A DNA stretch of 64,000 nucleotides from Formicarius rufipectus (lineage: Eukaryota > Chordata > Aves > Passeriformes > Formicariidae), in NCBI GenBank assembly GCA_013399695.1, contig VXAU01001100.1, positions 1,474,122 through 1,538,121 of the forward strand. The letters run 5' to 3'. The notes under the pieces were generated by a model that saw only the letters and a program-made list of their open reading frames with translations, searched no databases and was not told the origin of the DNA. The first letter of the stretch is position 1, and every line of letters starts with the position of its first letter. Below are positions 23,001-33,735 of this stretch, in pieces. The translations under genes and the position numbers were made by a program.

Positions 23001-26000
23001 TTTAAAAAAATAAGATTCTTGCTGCAGGAAAGAGTTAAAGGTGTTTATGTAAGAACCCACTGTCTTTCTGTGCAGATTTCTAGTAAGCACTGGAAAATTG
23101 AATGCTACAAAACTTCAAGTAGAATCAGGAAGTTTTATAAAGTAGGAAGTAAAAGTGCTTGTAATTTTTAGAACCAGTTAGTCCAAAGAAATTTGGCCTC
23201 CTTTTGTTTAGGTTCACAAAACAGTTGTTCATTTTTAGAACAATATCCCATTAGTAAAATATTGAAAACAATGTTACTGGACACCATGTTCTTTTGGGAT
23301 CCCAATGTCTTGAAGTGAGGCCAGCACTGTTTGTCTAGAAAGCTCTAATCTGGTGCTAATAGCAATACTACTTTCTAACACATTCTGCTTTTCTGTTCCC
23401 CCCTGATGTTTTATGTTCCTTTAATTAAAATCTTTTGTAGTTCCTTTTTTTACCCCAGTAGATTCTGACAAAAACTCTAGTTTTATTTAGGGTGGGACTA
23501 GTCAACTTTTGCTGTTGATCGTTCTTTAGTTTCATTTTTCACTGACATGTGACTTTTACTTCCTGGCACAAACTTTTCATCTCTTGGAAAAAGGATGTCT
23601 GCCATCATGTTCCTCCTTTTTGACATTACTATTGCAGTCAGGTTACCAGCAAGGACATCCATAGTCTCATATGAAGATGCAGAGAATCGTCAGACATGCA
23701 CAAACCAGAGGTACATACGTGTCATTCATAACAAATGAAAGAAAATGTGCCTGGCTGTATGCAAGAGTAGTAGACAAGCAGAATTTTGAGCAGAGGGAAT
23801 TCTCTGCAATGCGAAATAAGAACCCTGCTCTAAGTTCTGGAGCTCAACTTGAATGATAGCTTCAAGCCCAGCTTGAAGTCTTGCAAGACTTGCCATGTCT
23901 TATTCCCTGCCTGAATGTCAGATCACAGAAGCTAAGCTCTTAGCTAGTATAAACTAGTGTCATTTGTCCCAAAAGTTTCATTAGATATTGAGGCAAGCAA
24001 AGACCATCTGAATACATGATAAGCTTCTTCAGAGGAAGAAGTGGGATTTTCAACATCTCACCCAGCATGCCTCATTATAGCAGACCATGTCCTGGATACA
24101 GCTGTGCAGTGATCTGCAAGCCACTCACAGGGATTAATTTGTTCAGCAAGTGTGTCTGGAAAACTTATTATAGACCCTGCAAATGCCTCCTCACTGCCTG
24201 CTGCGAGACACAATAAGCAATCAGAACCGCTTTCTAGAAATTTTGACAGCATAATAACATTTTTTTTTTTTTAAGGAACACATTGCTTTATTTAGACAAG
24301 AGCTAGCTTTGCTTCCCTTAGAGAAAAAGCTCAAATCATCCTTGTAATAGCTACCACAAGTATCTCTTTCCTAGACAGGAAGGCAGGATGGATGTTAGAC
24401 TTCTTCTAATCTAAACAGGACTATTGTGCCTTTTTAAACTGCAATGGCTTTGCCTGCGTAAAAACAAGAGAAAGTGAAATATATTTTAAAAAGAAAGAAA
24501 GTGAGGCATCCTAATGACATCTTTTTCGAAACTGCCAGCTGCTTTGTTTTTAGGTTTGAACAGAGATGCTGTTACCTGCTAGTGGATCTCATTAAAGTCT
24601 TCCCAGATTTTAATTCCTGATAATTTAGAACAAGCAAACCCATCAACTTATGGTTACATGTAGCCCAGGAAGAATACTAGCAATTACTTTTCTTTTTGGC
24701 AACCAAAATCACATCAAAATGTAAACAAATGCCAAAAGAATGAAATTATTTTTTCTTTAAAAGACACATTCCTGAAACATGCTATTAGTGATATTGAAAC
24801 AGTAAATATGTGTTGAAACAACTTAGTTTGGTTACTTTAGTAGATATCTTTGTTTAGGAACATAGGAAAACAAGAATGCAAACTACTCTTGTTCATGCAC
24901 TGAACTCTGGCTATGTCTATTTACTTGCTTGTACACCAATATTTTTTCCTTTGCTTGCTCTTGTACTTGAGTGTACATTGTATTAGATATATTTATGTAT
25001 AAATACAAGTTTCTCAGGTTTTGCAGTGGCACACAGAGCTGAGACACTCCAAGAATTGTCAAAGGATGCATTGGGAATGTCTTTCCTTTTCTTATGATGG
25101 TCAGGAGAAGTTAGACTACCAAAGTGATTCAAACTTTTATCATTTTTGTAAAAGAAAAGGCAACCAATATATTTTGGTGAACACCTTGTAATGGCAACCT
25201 AGTATTTTATGTGAGGAGTTGCTGATATGAATAAAACACAGAATCTGCAGAGCTGTTGAATGACCCTGAAGACATGAAGGACACCTGGATAATCCTTTCC
25301 ATTTTAAACTTCCTGCTGAGACTACAAGTGAACTTCACCTTTTCCGGACAGAAGAAAAAAGATGAGACTTGGTCAGATCTTTTTGTTGTGGATACAGGCT
25401 GACTAAAAGCTGACTTCAGAACTTGCAAAGGTGTTTTGTAGAATGGGAAAGGAACCTTGCTTTCTGAGAGAGAGACAAGTGATATGTTAGGATACCCAGC
25501 TGCTAAGACCAGCTCATGTACATGAGACATTACTGTGGCTTCTGGAGTCGAGTAGTTTTTTTGCTTTAGCACATTGTACAATTCTGTCATAAGCACTTGA
25601 AAGCTTGCTATGCTTGTGTTTTAAAATTAGGCAAACATGTGAAGAAAGCTCTTAATCTTCATGGATTATTTTGCCTCTGCTGGTTGTTTGGGATTCCAGT
25701 TGATAAGTTGAATATTTTGATGTTTCAGAACTGAGTATCAATTTAAATGAAGTATCAATTGAAATGTAAATTTCTGCTTGCTAGTTGTGGGTCATATGGT
25801 GATATTTTATTGGCTTGAATAGATTTTTTGCTCTTTCTGTGTATTTCAGTAAATCCTTTTGACATTGTTATGGCCTCCTGTCTCCTTACAAACAGCCAAG
25901 GAGCTGTAACTGATTAAACAAATTCTTAAGTCTCAGATATGCACAGAATTGGAGACTACAGAGCAGACTTCAGACCTGTCTGGGCAGGGAAAGTCACTAA

Positions 26001-26129
26001 TAACACAACTAAAACTTCAGACTAAAGTACAAAAATTTAAATTACAAGGCAGCTTATTTGTCAGTGATATCTGCTGTTTGCCTTTCCTCTTTTGTTTTCC
26101 TTCCCCTTTTTGCCTATGCCTGAGTAATT
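20081..26129. other. Unique DNA, no supported gene
   Basis: No repeat family recognised over about 6 kb. The largest open frame is 129 codons (25207-25596, minus). Frames of this length are expected once or twice by chance in 64 kb, and no known domain or clear acceptor supports it. The segment 24440-24800 lacks repeats and is rich in TAATT- and TGACA-like words, so it might be a conserved non-coding block. That is untested. Confidence 0.45.
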
Positions 26130-26266
26130 TGGATCGCAACTGGAAAGCTTTCCTGCAAATGTACTAATTATGCCAAGGTCACAGGTTCAATCCCTGTAGA
26201 GGCTATTCTCTTAAGAATTAGACTCAATGGTTCTTGTGGACGCCTTCCAACTCAGAAGACTTCAAC
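26130..26266 (+). mobile_element. SINE with tRNA-Ile-like head and CR1 tail
   Basis: The left part resembles a decayed tRNA-Ile: CTAATTATGCCAAGGTC (anticodon-arm and variable region; functional genes have CTAATAACGCCAAGGTC), then a perfect T arm, ACAGG-TTCAATC-CCTGT at 26181-26197, which contains the polymerase III B box. The right part (about 26205-26255) matches the CR1 tail 'gactcaatg.ttcttgtgg..gccttccaactcag'. A tRNA-Ile head fused to a CR1 tail is the design of the passerine SINE group that includes TguSINE1. Such elements are moved by CR1 enzymes recognising the shared tail. The D-arm and A box are badly eroded and the terminal repeats are lost, so the copy is old and inactive. Edges are approximate. 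Confidence 0.72.
26184..26194 (+). promoter_or_regulatory. Polymerase III B box of the SINE
   Basis: GGTTCAATCCC fits the B-box consensus GGTTCRANNCC. It sits in an intact 5-bp stem, 7-base loop T arm. The matching A box upstream is not clearly preserved, so the promoter is probably dead. Confidence 0.7.
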
Positions 26267-29200
26267 TCTGTAACAAATTCTATCTGCTTGATTACAGCAA
26301 CTCGGTGTGACATAGCCATGGTGGTAAAAGGAGTTATCTGTGCTTGGCTTTCAGTCTAACAGGGCAAAGACAGGAGCTAGAGCTATCCTCTTAACTTCTT
26401 TATGGGGCAGCTTACCTGTAATCTTATCTGAAGCTATTAGATTAGAGCAGCCATCTCAGGCAAACCATTGAGATTTTAAAAGCCTGGTGACAAACACAAG
26501 TGAATAATATGTACACTGTCATTCTGCAAAGTTTTTCATACCAACAAACCTGACCAAATAACTTTAATTCTGGTTTCCTGACAAAGCAGCAAGGATGAAT
26601 TCCCAGTAGTGTGGAAAGCCAGGACAGTCCTTTCTAAGTTCCTGATGTGATCCTAATTAAACTTGTAACCACAAATTTGCTTACCTGCCCTTTCCAAGCT
26701 GCAGTTTTGTTTTCGTATGCTGTTTTTTCCACAGTCAGAGTATATGGAGTTTTTGCACATCTGACAAACATGTCAGAGGGAAAACCTGTTTGGATTCTGT
26801 ATGTGAGTCATGTAGCTATCTAATCTTATCAGGGATTGAAAGGTGAGGTGAAGTCGCATTTACTTTTTGAGTTACTTTCTTTTGAACATTTTTTCTGGAT
26901 TTGATGACCTGGATTTTTCTGGATTTGAGGACAGTAAAGTGCTCAAAATACATTTTATTCCTTTATAAATCTCTTATATGGCTGCCAACATAGGAAGAAG
27001 TAAAAATTCTCTGTTACTACTCATTCTCTGGACCATCTATCAGGAAATACCTATACTTCAAGCCATAGAATTTCTTTCAAACATGTAATAAAGAAAATTG
27101 GCAGCATTTGCTGTTACACTACCAAGTCATATTTCTGCTAGTAAAACTGAAAAGATGATCAGATAATTTTCTTGAGCTGCCTTGTGGAACAATTTGCTGA
27201 GCAGTGTGCTTGAAGTCACTGTCAATTTCAGTGACATAACCACAGTTTCAGGCTGAGACCTCTTCCTCAGTCTTCTACTCCTTTTCCCCCTTGTAGCCTA
27301 TTGGGGTATACATGATGTGACTCCCACCACACTTCAGTGTGCTACTAATAGCAAGAAAGTGGAATTAGGTAATTTCTAATGCATATCCTTTACTTGTGGT
27401 ATCACTCTCTGGCATATTTGCAATGTCCCAGGCATTGCAACATGATCCACAGTGTCTGACTAAGCAAGTTGCCTTACAATTCACTTAAACTACTGCTTTC
27501 TCTCTAGAGAGATCATTTTCATATTATAAATAAACTGTGTAATTAATTGTCACATGATACTGTGAAGGCCAAAATGAGTTCACAACCTTCAGCATCTGTT
27601 AAAGACAGTTATGTGGATGCAATCTCTGATGTAGGAAGTGCACTCACAGCTGAATGGGAGGTATGTCTAGGTCCATTCAGATCTTTCAGACTTACAAGAT
27701 GATTTACTCTATGATTTAATTTAACCAATTACTTACCCGGTAGTGAGAATGCTCATCTCTTCTTCTCCACCAATGTGCTGTTGTCCCTTGTACCACACCA
27801 GAGTACATGAGAGCCTCATCAGTTCAGCTGCTATTATATATGCTTTAGAAGATTTTTGAGTAAGCTGATGTTTTATACCCTCCAGTTTGGAGGTTTGGTC
27901 TGCACCATACCCATAGGTTAATGGATTCTGAAGAGACTACCATAAAAAAGATAATGACTGCTAGAGACAGTTTGTGGGTGATTACGGCCCTTTAGCTCTT
28001 TCCAGTCACCTGTCCTGCCTGTGTGATACTGGGTTTGACCTAATGGTACTGCTTCCAGCATACATCAGGATTTAGCATGATCTGGCTTGGCTTGGCCAAA
28101 ACCTAAGTCAAACCTAAGCCAAAACCAAGACACTTTTCAATACTCAAGTTGAGTAGGATGGCTTTCTAGTATTACTCAATTTGGCTGATTTTTCGTTCTT
28201 ATCATTACAGATTCAAATTTAACTGCATTTGCCAGTCCTTATCCAATTAAATAGTCTTACTGACATTAGGTAGAGTTTGTGCTTCCTAGTAACTGCATTT
28301 TATGAATTGCAAGGCATATGTAGAATGAAATGGCTTATGGCTTGGACGAGCTTCAGCTGAATTTCTTGGCATAGATCAATATATTTCAAACACAAGATCT
28401 GAGCACTTCTTCCCCCTCTGTTCTTTGACATCATCATGAAAGAAAATATTTTTGAGGACATCTCTCAGCCCTCATCAGAGGAACAAGGTTCTGTTATGGT
28501 GCAAAGCAGCAGTTAGTCAGTTAAAGATTTGAGCTAAATTACTGACTTTGCTTGGTTGTAGAAATCAAAAGGAAAATGACTAATTTCTATGAACTCATCA
28601 TTTAACCATTGATTTCCAGAAACAGTTGTCCTATTACTCTACTATCTTTGACCTTGGCAATAAAGAAAAGTTCAATGACTAGGGATTGCTTAACTTCATT
28701 GTATTCCAGCATCCCATTTTGCTAAGACAGGGGGATACAGTTTGCCTTGGTAGCACATTTTTGGATCATCAGATGAACACTGATGTAGGAAATACAATTG
28801 CCTAGAGAAGACCTTGGCCAGGTATTGGCTATTCTTACCTTAGGCTTTGTGAGAATTTTGTCTGCATTAGGCAGCCTTGGGTAACTTCCCAGTTCCAAGT
28901 GTGGGTTTCTGCCCTCATTACAGTTCCTTACCCTTTTTCTCTCCATCTTTTCTTCCCTGTGCTCCATTTTCACAGAAAGGAAACCTGGTCATGTGCAGCC
29001 TCAGGTGATGAGATGGTTATTTTATACTTATCCAAGTCACCAACCCTAGACTGCCTATAGTAATTTAGATTAGTAGATTTATCAGCCCCTGGTACACTGT
29101 TGTGAGCAGAAAGGTACATTTGGCCACACAAAGTAGGAGACTATCACCATGAAAATGGTGAGTCAGAGGATGAAGTAAAACGTGTATAATCACCTAAATT

Positions 29201-31554
29201 TAATAACAGTGCATGACAGACCATCTGATAGTAATCAGGTCTAAATTCACACCCATCTTACTGTGAACCAAGTCTTGAAGCACACAAATGTGAAAGCATA
29301 GATTAAAAGATAAAGATGACCTTGAAATAGGCTTTTATCTAAACCAGCAGAGAAGGAAAGAAGGGAAAATGCTAATCAGTGTTCATTAACGTAAAGAATA
29401 AAGTTGCTGTTTATAATTTCACCTTCACAAAATATTCATTACAGGAATCTTGAACAAACCCAGCTGTATAAGGAAGAAAGAGGAAAAGTCAAGGAGAGAG
29501 AAACTTTGTTTTACGTGTGAATTTTTATAAATCTTTAGGTGTTAAATATTTCACAGAACATTTAAAATTCCTGCCTATTCAAGTTTAGGACATATAATGT
29601 ACTGATTTATGAGCATGAAACTATCTGCAGGGGTCTCTTCCTGTCTGGTATAAAGCACAAAAGGGCATTAGTAACACAGGTATACAAGGAATTCTTCTAT
29701 TAGGCAATCAGTCCAACAAAGATGATGGGTTTTTTTCCTTCATTATTTTCCTGGTGGGAGCACAACTAAACTACATCTAGCTCCTTTTCTTTTGTTATTC
29801 CTGCTCATGTTCTCCAGAGACAGCCTCTAATCCTCCTTTGATCTTCCCTCTATTTAAAGTCATCCACAGGTCCCTGTGATTTAGAGCCAAAGTTTCTAGG
29901 GTTTATTTTCCCTGAAGGGCCCTCTCCAAGACTATGGGTAGAAGATCTCTTTTGAAGAGGAGGCAAAATGAAATCCTGATGCAGACAAATTTCTGAAAAC
30001 TGAGAGAGGGAGCAGAAAATGTGTTTTCTTTCACACATTTGATTAAAATGAAAAGTTCTTTGTCTTTTCCAGACTAAAGTTTATTTCTTAAGCAAAGGTG
30101 GCAAATGAAGGACTTGAAGTGTCTGTATTGATGGCATATGTCATAAGTATTTTCTGAGGAAATAGGGAGTCAAAAGAGACCTTTTAAGCAACTTCAACTA
30201 AAAGGCCATCTGATTAATGGAAACATGCAACTTTGAAACTAATTCTCTTACCCTTAACCATTCCGTGATTGACATATCAGTCAGGTTTTTATTTTTGCAT
30301 CATTACCTTCTAGGAAACCTTTGCTGCAGTTACAGACACCTGCTCACAAAATCTTTTTATCAGAGTAGATGACATGACAGATTGACAGGTCCTGCTGCAG
30401 TGAAAGCTCAGGCAGTTTCAACTCTGTATCTGTGCAGTGTTTACTGGCTCTATGACTGTGCTTTCAGGTTGACAGCCTCCGTCTTACCTGACAATCTCTG
30501 TGTTAGCTTCACTACCAAAGAACATTTCCAGTAATAACTTGAAGATAATATATTCTCAGAGCAAAATGGTAATTTATGAAGGGGCTTAAGGAGCTGGTGA
30601 TATGGCCATGAATGGCATTTAGAGCTGGGCATTTTCATTGTAAGGATAGGGACTGAGTGGAGAATCTGACAGTGGAATTTATTTACAAGTGTATTGCAAT
30701 TTTATTTTATAGTTCAGGTAGATACACTGCTGAGGTATTTGAAAAGGCACAATTTGCATGTTGAAAAGATCCAATTTGCAAGTTTATGAGAAGGGTTTTT
30801 ATTAAAATGACATGGATAATGGCTTAACTCTTTATATTATCAAAAAATAAAATGGAATGTGTCATGAGAGTGTATCAAGAAAGAAGAAAATAACATAGTG
30901 AATCACTCAGCACCATGTGCACAATCCACCGATCAGTTTCTAATACTCTAGTTCACCCAAATAAAAACAAAAAAATTGATAGGAAATATATACCTGCCCC
31001 AACTAAAATAAAGGAATTATAAGCATATTTATTTCCTAAATAAAGTAACTATAAAGCTAAAATAAAGGGATTGTAGGGCAACAGATTTTGAGTCCGTAAT
31101 TAACATAAAATATGTAAACCATTGCCCTACTTACTTCCACACTTTCCATTTAAGTAGCTTCTCTGAGCTGGCTAATTAACACAAAGGTCATTGTTCTCAT
31201 TTTTCCAGTATCAACTGAACATTAAAACAACACAACTGTAATTATGTTAGTAGACAAGAAATGCTGCAATTGAGATGAAATTTCAGTTTCACAAAGGCTA
31301 AGAACAAAATCCATAAATTTATCAAGGTACTAATCTACTGTGCTCTAAATTTCTTTTCTGAGAGGATAAAAAAGGAACTATCATGAAAGCGCACCCAGAG
31401 AAAAATGGAAATGGTCTTTATATTTTGATCTAAGGTACATCTGATAAGTTGCATGTGAGAACTAAGTTAGCAGCGTGAATCAAATACATAATTTTGAAAC
31501 AATAAATTGTCTCTAGATGCAAACTGACAGTGTAGATAAGTTGTTTTCTTGTTG
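26267..31554. other. Unique DNA, no gene seen
   Basis: About 5.3 kb with no recognised mobile element. A short imperfect duplication (TTTTCTGGATTTGA.GAC at 26890 and 26915) and a TAAGCC/CTAAGTC doublet near 28100-28135 are the only structures noted. The minus-strand frame at 28722-28973 ends beside a donor-like AAG|GTAAGAAT but lacks an acceptor. Segments 30820-31310 and 27520-27560 are AT-rich and repeat-free. Confidence 0.5.
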
Positions 31555-31882
31555 TGTTGCTCTCTACAACTGCCTGAAAGGAGGTTGTAGCAAGATGGGT
31601 GTCTCTTCTCCCACATAACAGACAACCTCAATTTGATTCAGGGGAGGTTTAGAATAGATAATAGAAATTTTTTTTTCATGAAAAGAGATGTAAAGCACTG
31701 GAACAGACTACACAGGGAAGTGGTAGAATCATCATCTCTGGAAGTGTTTGAAAAACATGTGGATATGGCATTTGAGGACATGCTATAATGGTGAACGTAG
31801 ATGTGTGTCGCTAGGTTAATGGTTGAACTTGGTGATCTCAAAGGCCCTTTCCAGTCTTAATGGTCTATGATTCTCTATGACC
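31555..31882 (+). mobile_element. CR1 LINE 3' fragment
   Basis: Sense CR1. The stretch 'acaactgcctgaaaggagg.tgtagcaagatgggtgt' (31566-31600) corresponds to the ORF2 segment before the C-terminus. 'agcactggaacagactacacagggaagtgg' follows at 31694-31725, then the tail 'ggttgaacttggtgatctcaaaggcccttt' at 31821-31851 and TCTATGATTCTCTATGA at 31863-31879. Many frame breaks make it non-functional. It lies tail to tail with the next, antisense CR1 piece. Confidence 0.9.
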
Positions 31883-31975
31883 ATAATGTTTTCAATACTT
31901 TACTGGGGATGTGTCCTTTTGGACAATGCTAGTAGGAAAACTACATTCCTTTGTATTTCACTCCCTTTAAATCTA

Positions 31976-32068
31976 TCACAAAATCATAGAGACTGGATTG
32001 CTGAAAGCCTCATCCAAGGTGGCCTAAAGCACTTCCAGGGAGAGAGTGTCCCCAACTTCTGTGGACTA
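31976..32068 (-). mobile_element. CR1 LINE tail fragment (antisense)
   Basis: The segment starts with the reverse-complement tail TCACAAAATCATAGA and skips the usual 'ggttggaagggacctcaaag' part, so an internal deletion is likely. It continues with 'gaaagcctcatccaaggtggcctaaagcacttccaggga', a well-known CR1 phrase, and fades near 32068. Confidence 0.78.
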
Positions 32069-32999
32069 TAGCTGAGTTAGGACAAGCACTCAATAATCCA
32101 GAGGATTGTGTGAGAAGCCATGAAAGCTATTCTTATGTTTCTAACTGCCTTTGTTTTTCTGCCAGAAATATAAGACAGAAACTCAATTTTTTTCATAACC
32201 AATTGCTAATTTTTCTTTAGATTTTTTCAAGAATAAGGCACTGCTGATATTAAAGAAAAGGAAGAATCTATTCTGATTCCATAGGCTTAAATACTGCCAG
32301 AAGGCCAGAAGGATTCTTATCAAATGTAAACCATTTCTTTGTGTCCTCCAAGTAATTGACTTCTAACACTACAAGATATGATTATATTCATCTCATTTGA
32401 TTTCTCATTAGCACACTGTAATGCAGACTTTCACTTCCAGGAATTATTGCAACAAATGTAATTTTTGATTGAGTGGAACCATACCTCCAAAAATTGACAT
32501 TATGCATAAATGTACAAGCTAAAGAATTCAACGAGGAAATCTGATATCCCAAGTTAGGTTCTGTCGCATAAAAATGGCTAAAGGCAACTTCAAATCTGCT
32601 TAAATTAGAAAAAAATGGGGTGAATGCAGTTTTACAACCCGATTCCTTTCCAGCTATCTATTGTTGGGAGGAGGGATGAGTGCTAGAAGCAAGTCAAGAG
32701 CTCTACAGAAAATTTTGTGATGAAGTGCTAGATGGACTGACCAAGAAGTGCTCTTCTGGAACTGCTGGAACAGTTTGAGAGGCTGTGATAGCCAGCCACT
32801 TTGCTGTGAAAATGAGATAATAGAGCTGAAGAACCTGAGACAGCAGCTATCAAGATAATGACCATGAACTTCAAGAAAGTTTATTTAGGGAAAAGGTAGG
32901 ATGGATGACAAAGGGACCAAAGGTTGCTGTTGTTCAGGAACAACCTTCTCAAAATGCGTGAGCTGCCTATCCTGATGTGATGATTGTTCAGCAGAAAGT
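32069..32999. other. Spacer between CR1 fragments
   Basis: AT-rich and without a recognised repeat up to about 32640. The part from about 32700 on has a more balanced composition and may be a more diverged upstream portion of the CR1 that follows, but I cannot align it confidently. Confidence 0.45.
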
Positions 33000-33735
33000 C
33001 ATCTTGACTGAAAGGATATTTCCTGACTGAGCTGATTAGACAGGCATGGACGACATGTCTGATCAGCATAGTTTCTTTATGTGATGAAATGACAAGCTGT
33101 GTAGACAAGGGTAGAGCAGAAACCATCATTTGCCTTGGCTTTCCAAGACCTTTGAAGGCCTCCAATAGCATTCTTAGAACAAAATTATATACTAGGTGGT
33201 GAATGGGCTGTTGGAAAACTAACCAAACCATTGGGCTCAAGGAGTTATGGGTCTTTGGCGCAAAGTTTAACTTTGAATTTGGTAGCCAACAGAATACGGT
33301 ATTTACTGGATTTGATACGGGTCCCAATACTCTTGGACATCTTCATTACTGATCTGGACTATGTTAAGGAAGGTACCTTCAATGAATTAATGGATGACAC
33401 ACAATCAATGTGAATGGCTGGTGAGAACATCCACCATTTGTAGAGTCCTTGACACGCTGGAGGAATGGGCTGACAAGGACCTGTGGAAATTCGTTACAGA
33501 TGGATGCAAAGTCCTGGAGCACAACAACCATATTGAGTAGTGCAGGCTGGAAACAGACTGGTTAGGACCTGAGGTCTTGGGAACAGCAAAATGACCCTGA
33601 ATCAGCACCATGCCTTTTTGGTTCTGCTGGGCTACGCTAGCAAGAGCATTAACAGTAGGTCTAAGAAAGTGATTATACTCCTCTTCTTGACATTTTTCAG
33701 ACCACAACTGGAGCTCTGTTCCATCCAAACTAGAT
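33000..33735 (+). mobile_element. CR1 LINE ORF2 internal fragment, no tail
   Basis: Sense CR1 reverse-transcriptase region, badly decayed. Landmarks in order: 'gatgaaatgacaagctgtgtagacaagggtagagca' at 33092-33127 (before the 'VYLDFSKAFD' region of intact copies); the frame 33231-33413 with IRVPILLDIFITDLD, matching 'GPVLFNIFINDLD'; LMDDTQ in place of the catalytic FADDTK; 'tgcaaagtcctggagca' (family CKVLHL) near 33507; and 'cagaccacaactggagctctgt' near 33699 (family VRPHLEYCV). It breaks off near 33735 without the ORF2 end or the 3' UTR. Antisense frames at 32881-33327 and 33405-33728 are shadows. Confidence 0.82.

Noticed and set aside
25207..25596. 129-codon open frame on the minus strand, protein-like at first sight
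   Set aside because: One or two frames of this length are expected by chance in 64 kb of such composition. There is no recognisable domain, no good acceptor and no strong initiation context.
26130..26200. Functional tRNA-Ile gene
   Set aside because: Only the T arm is intact. The D arm, A box and acceptor stem cannot pair, and the CR1 tail directly follows, so it is a SINE remnant.
32881..33327. 148-codon minus-strand frame
   Set aside because: It largely overlaps, in antisense, a decayed CR1 reverse-transcriptase region on the plus strand.
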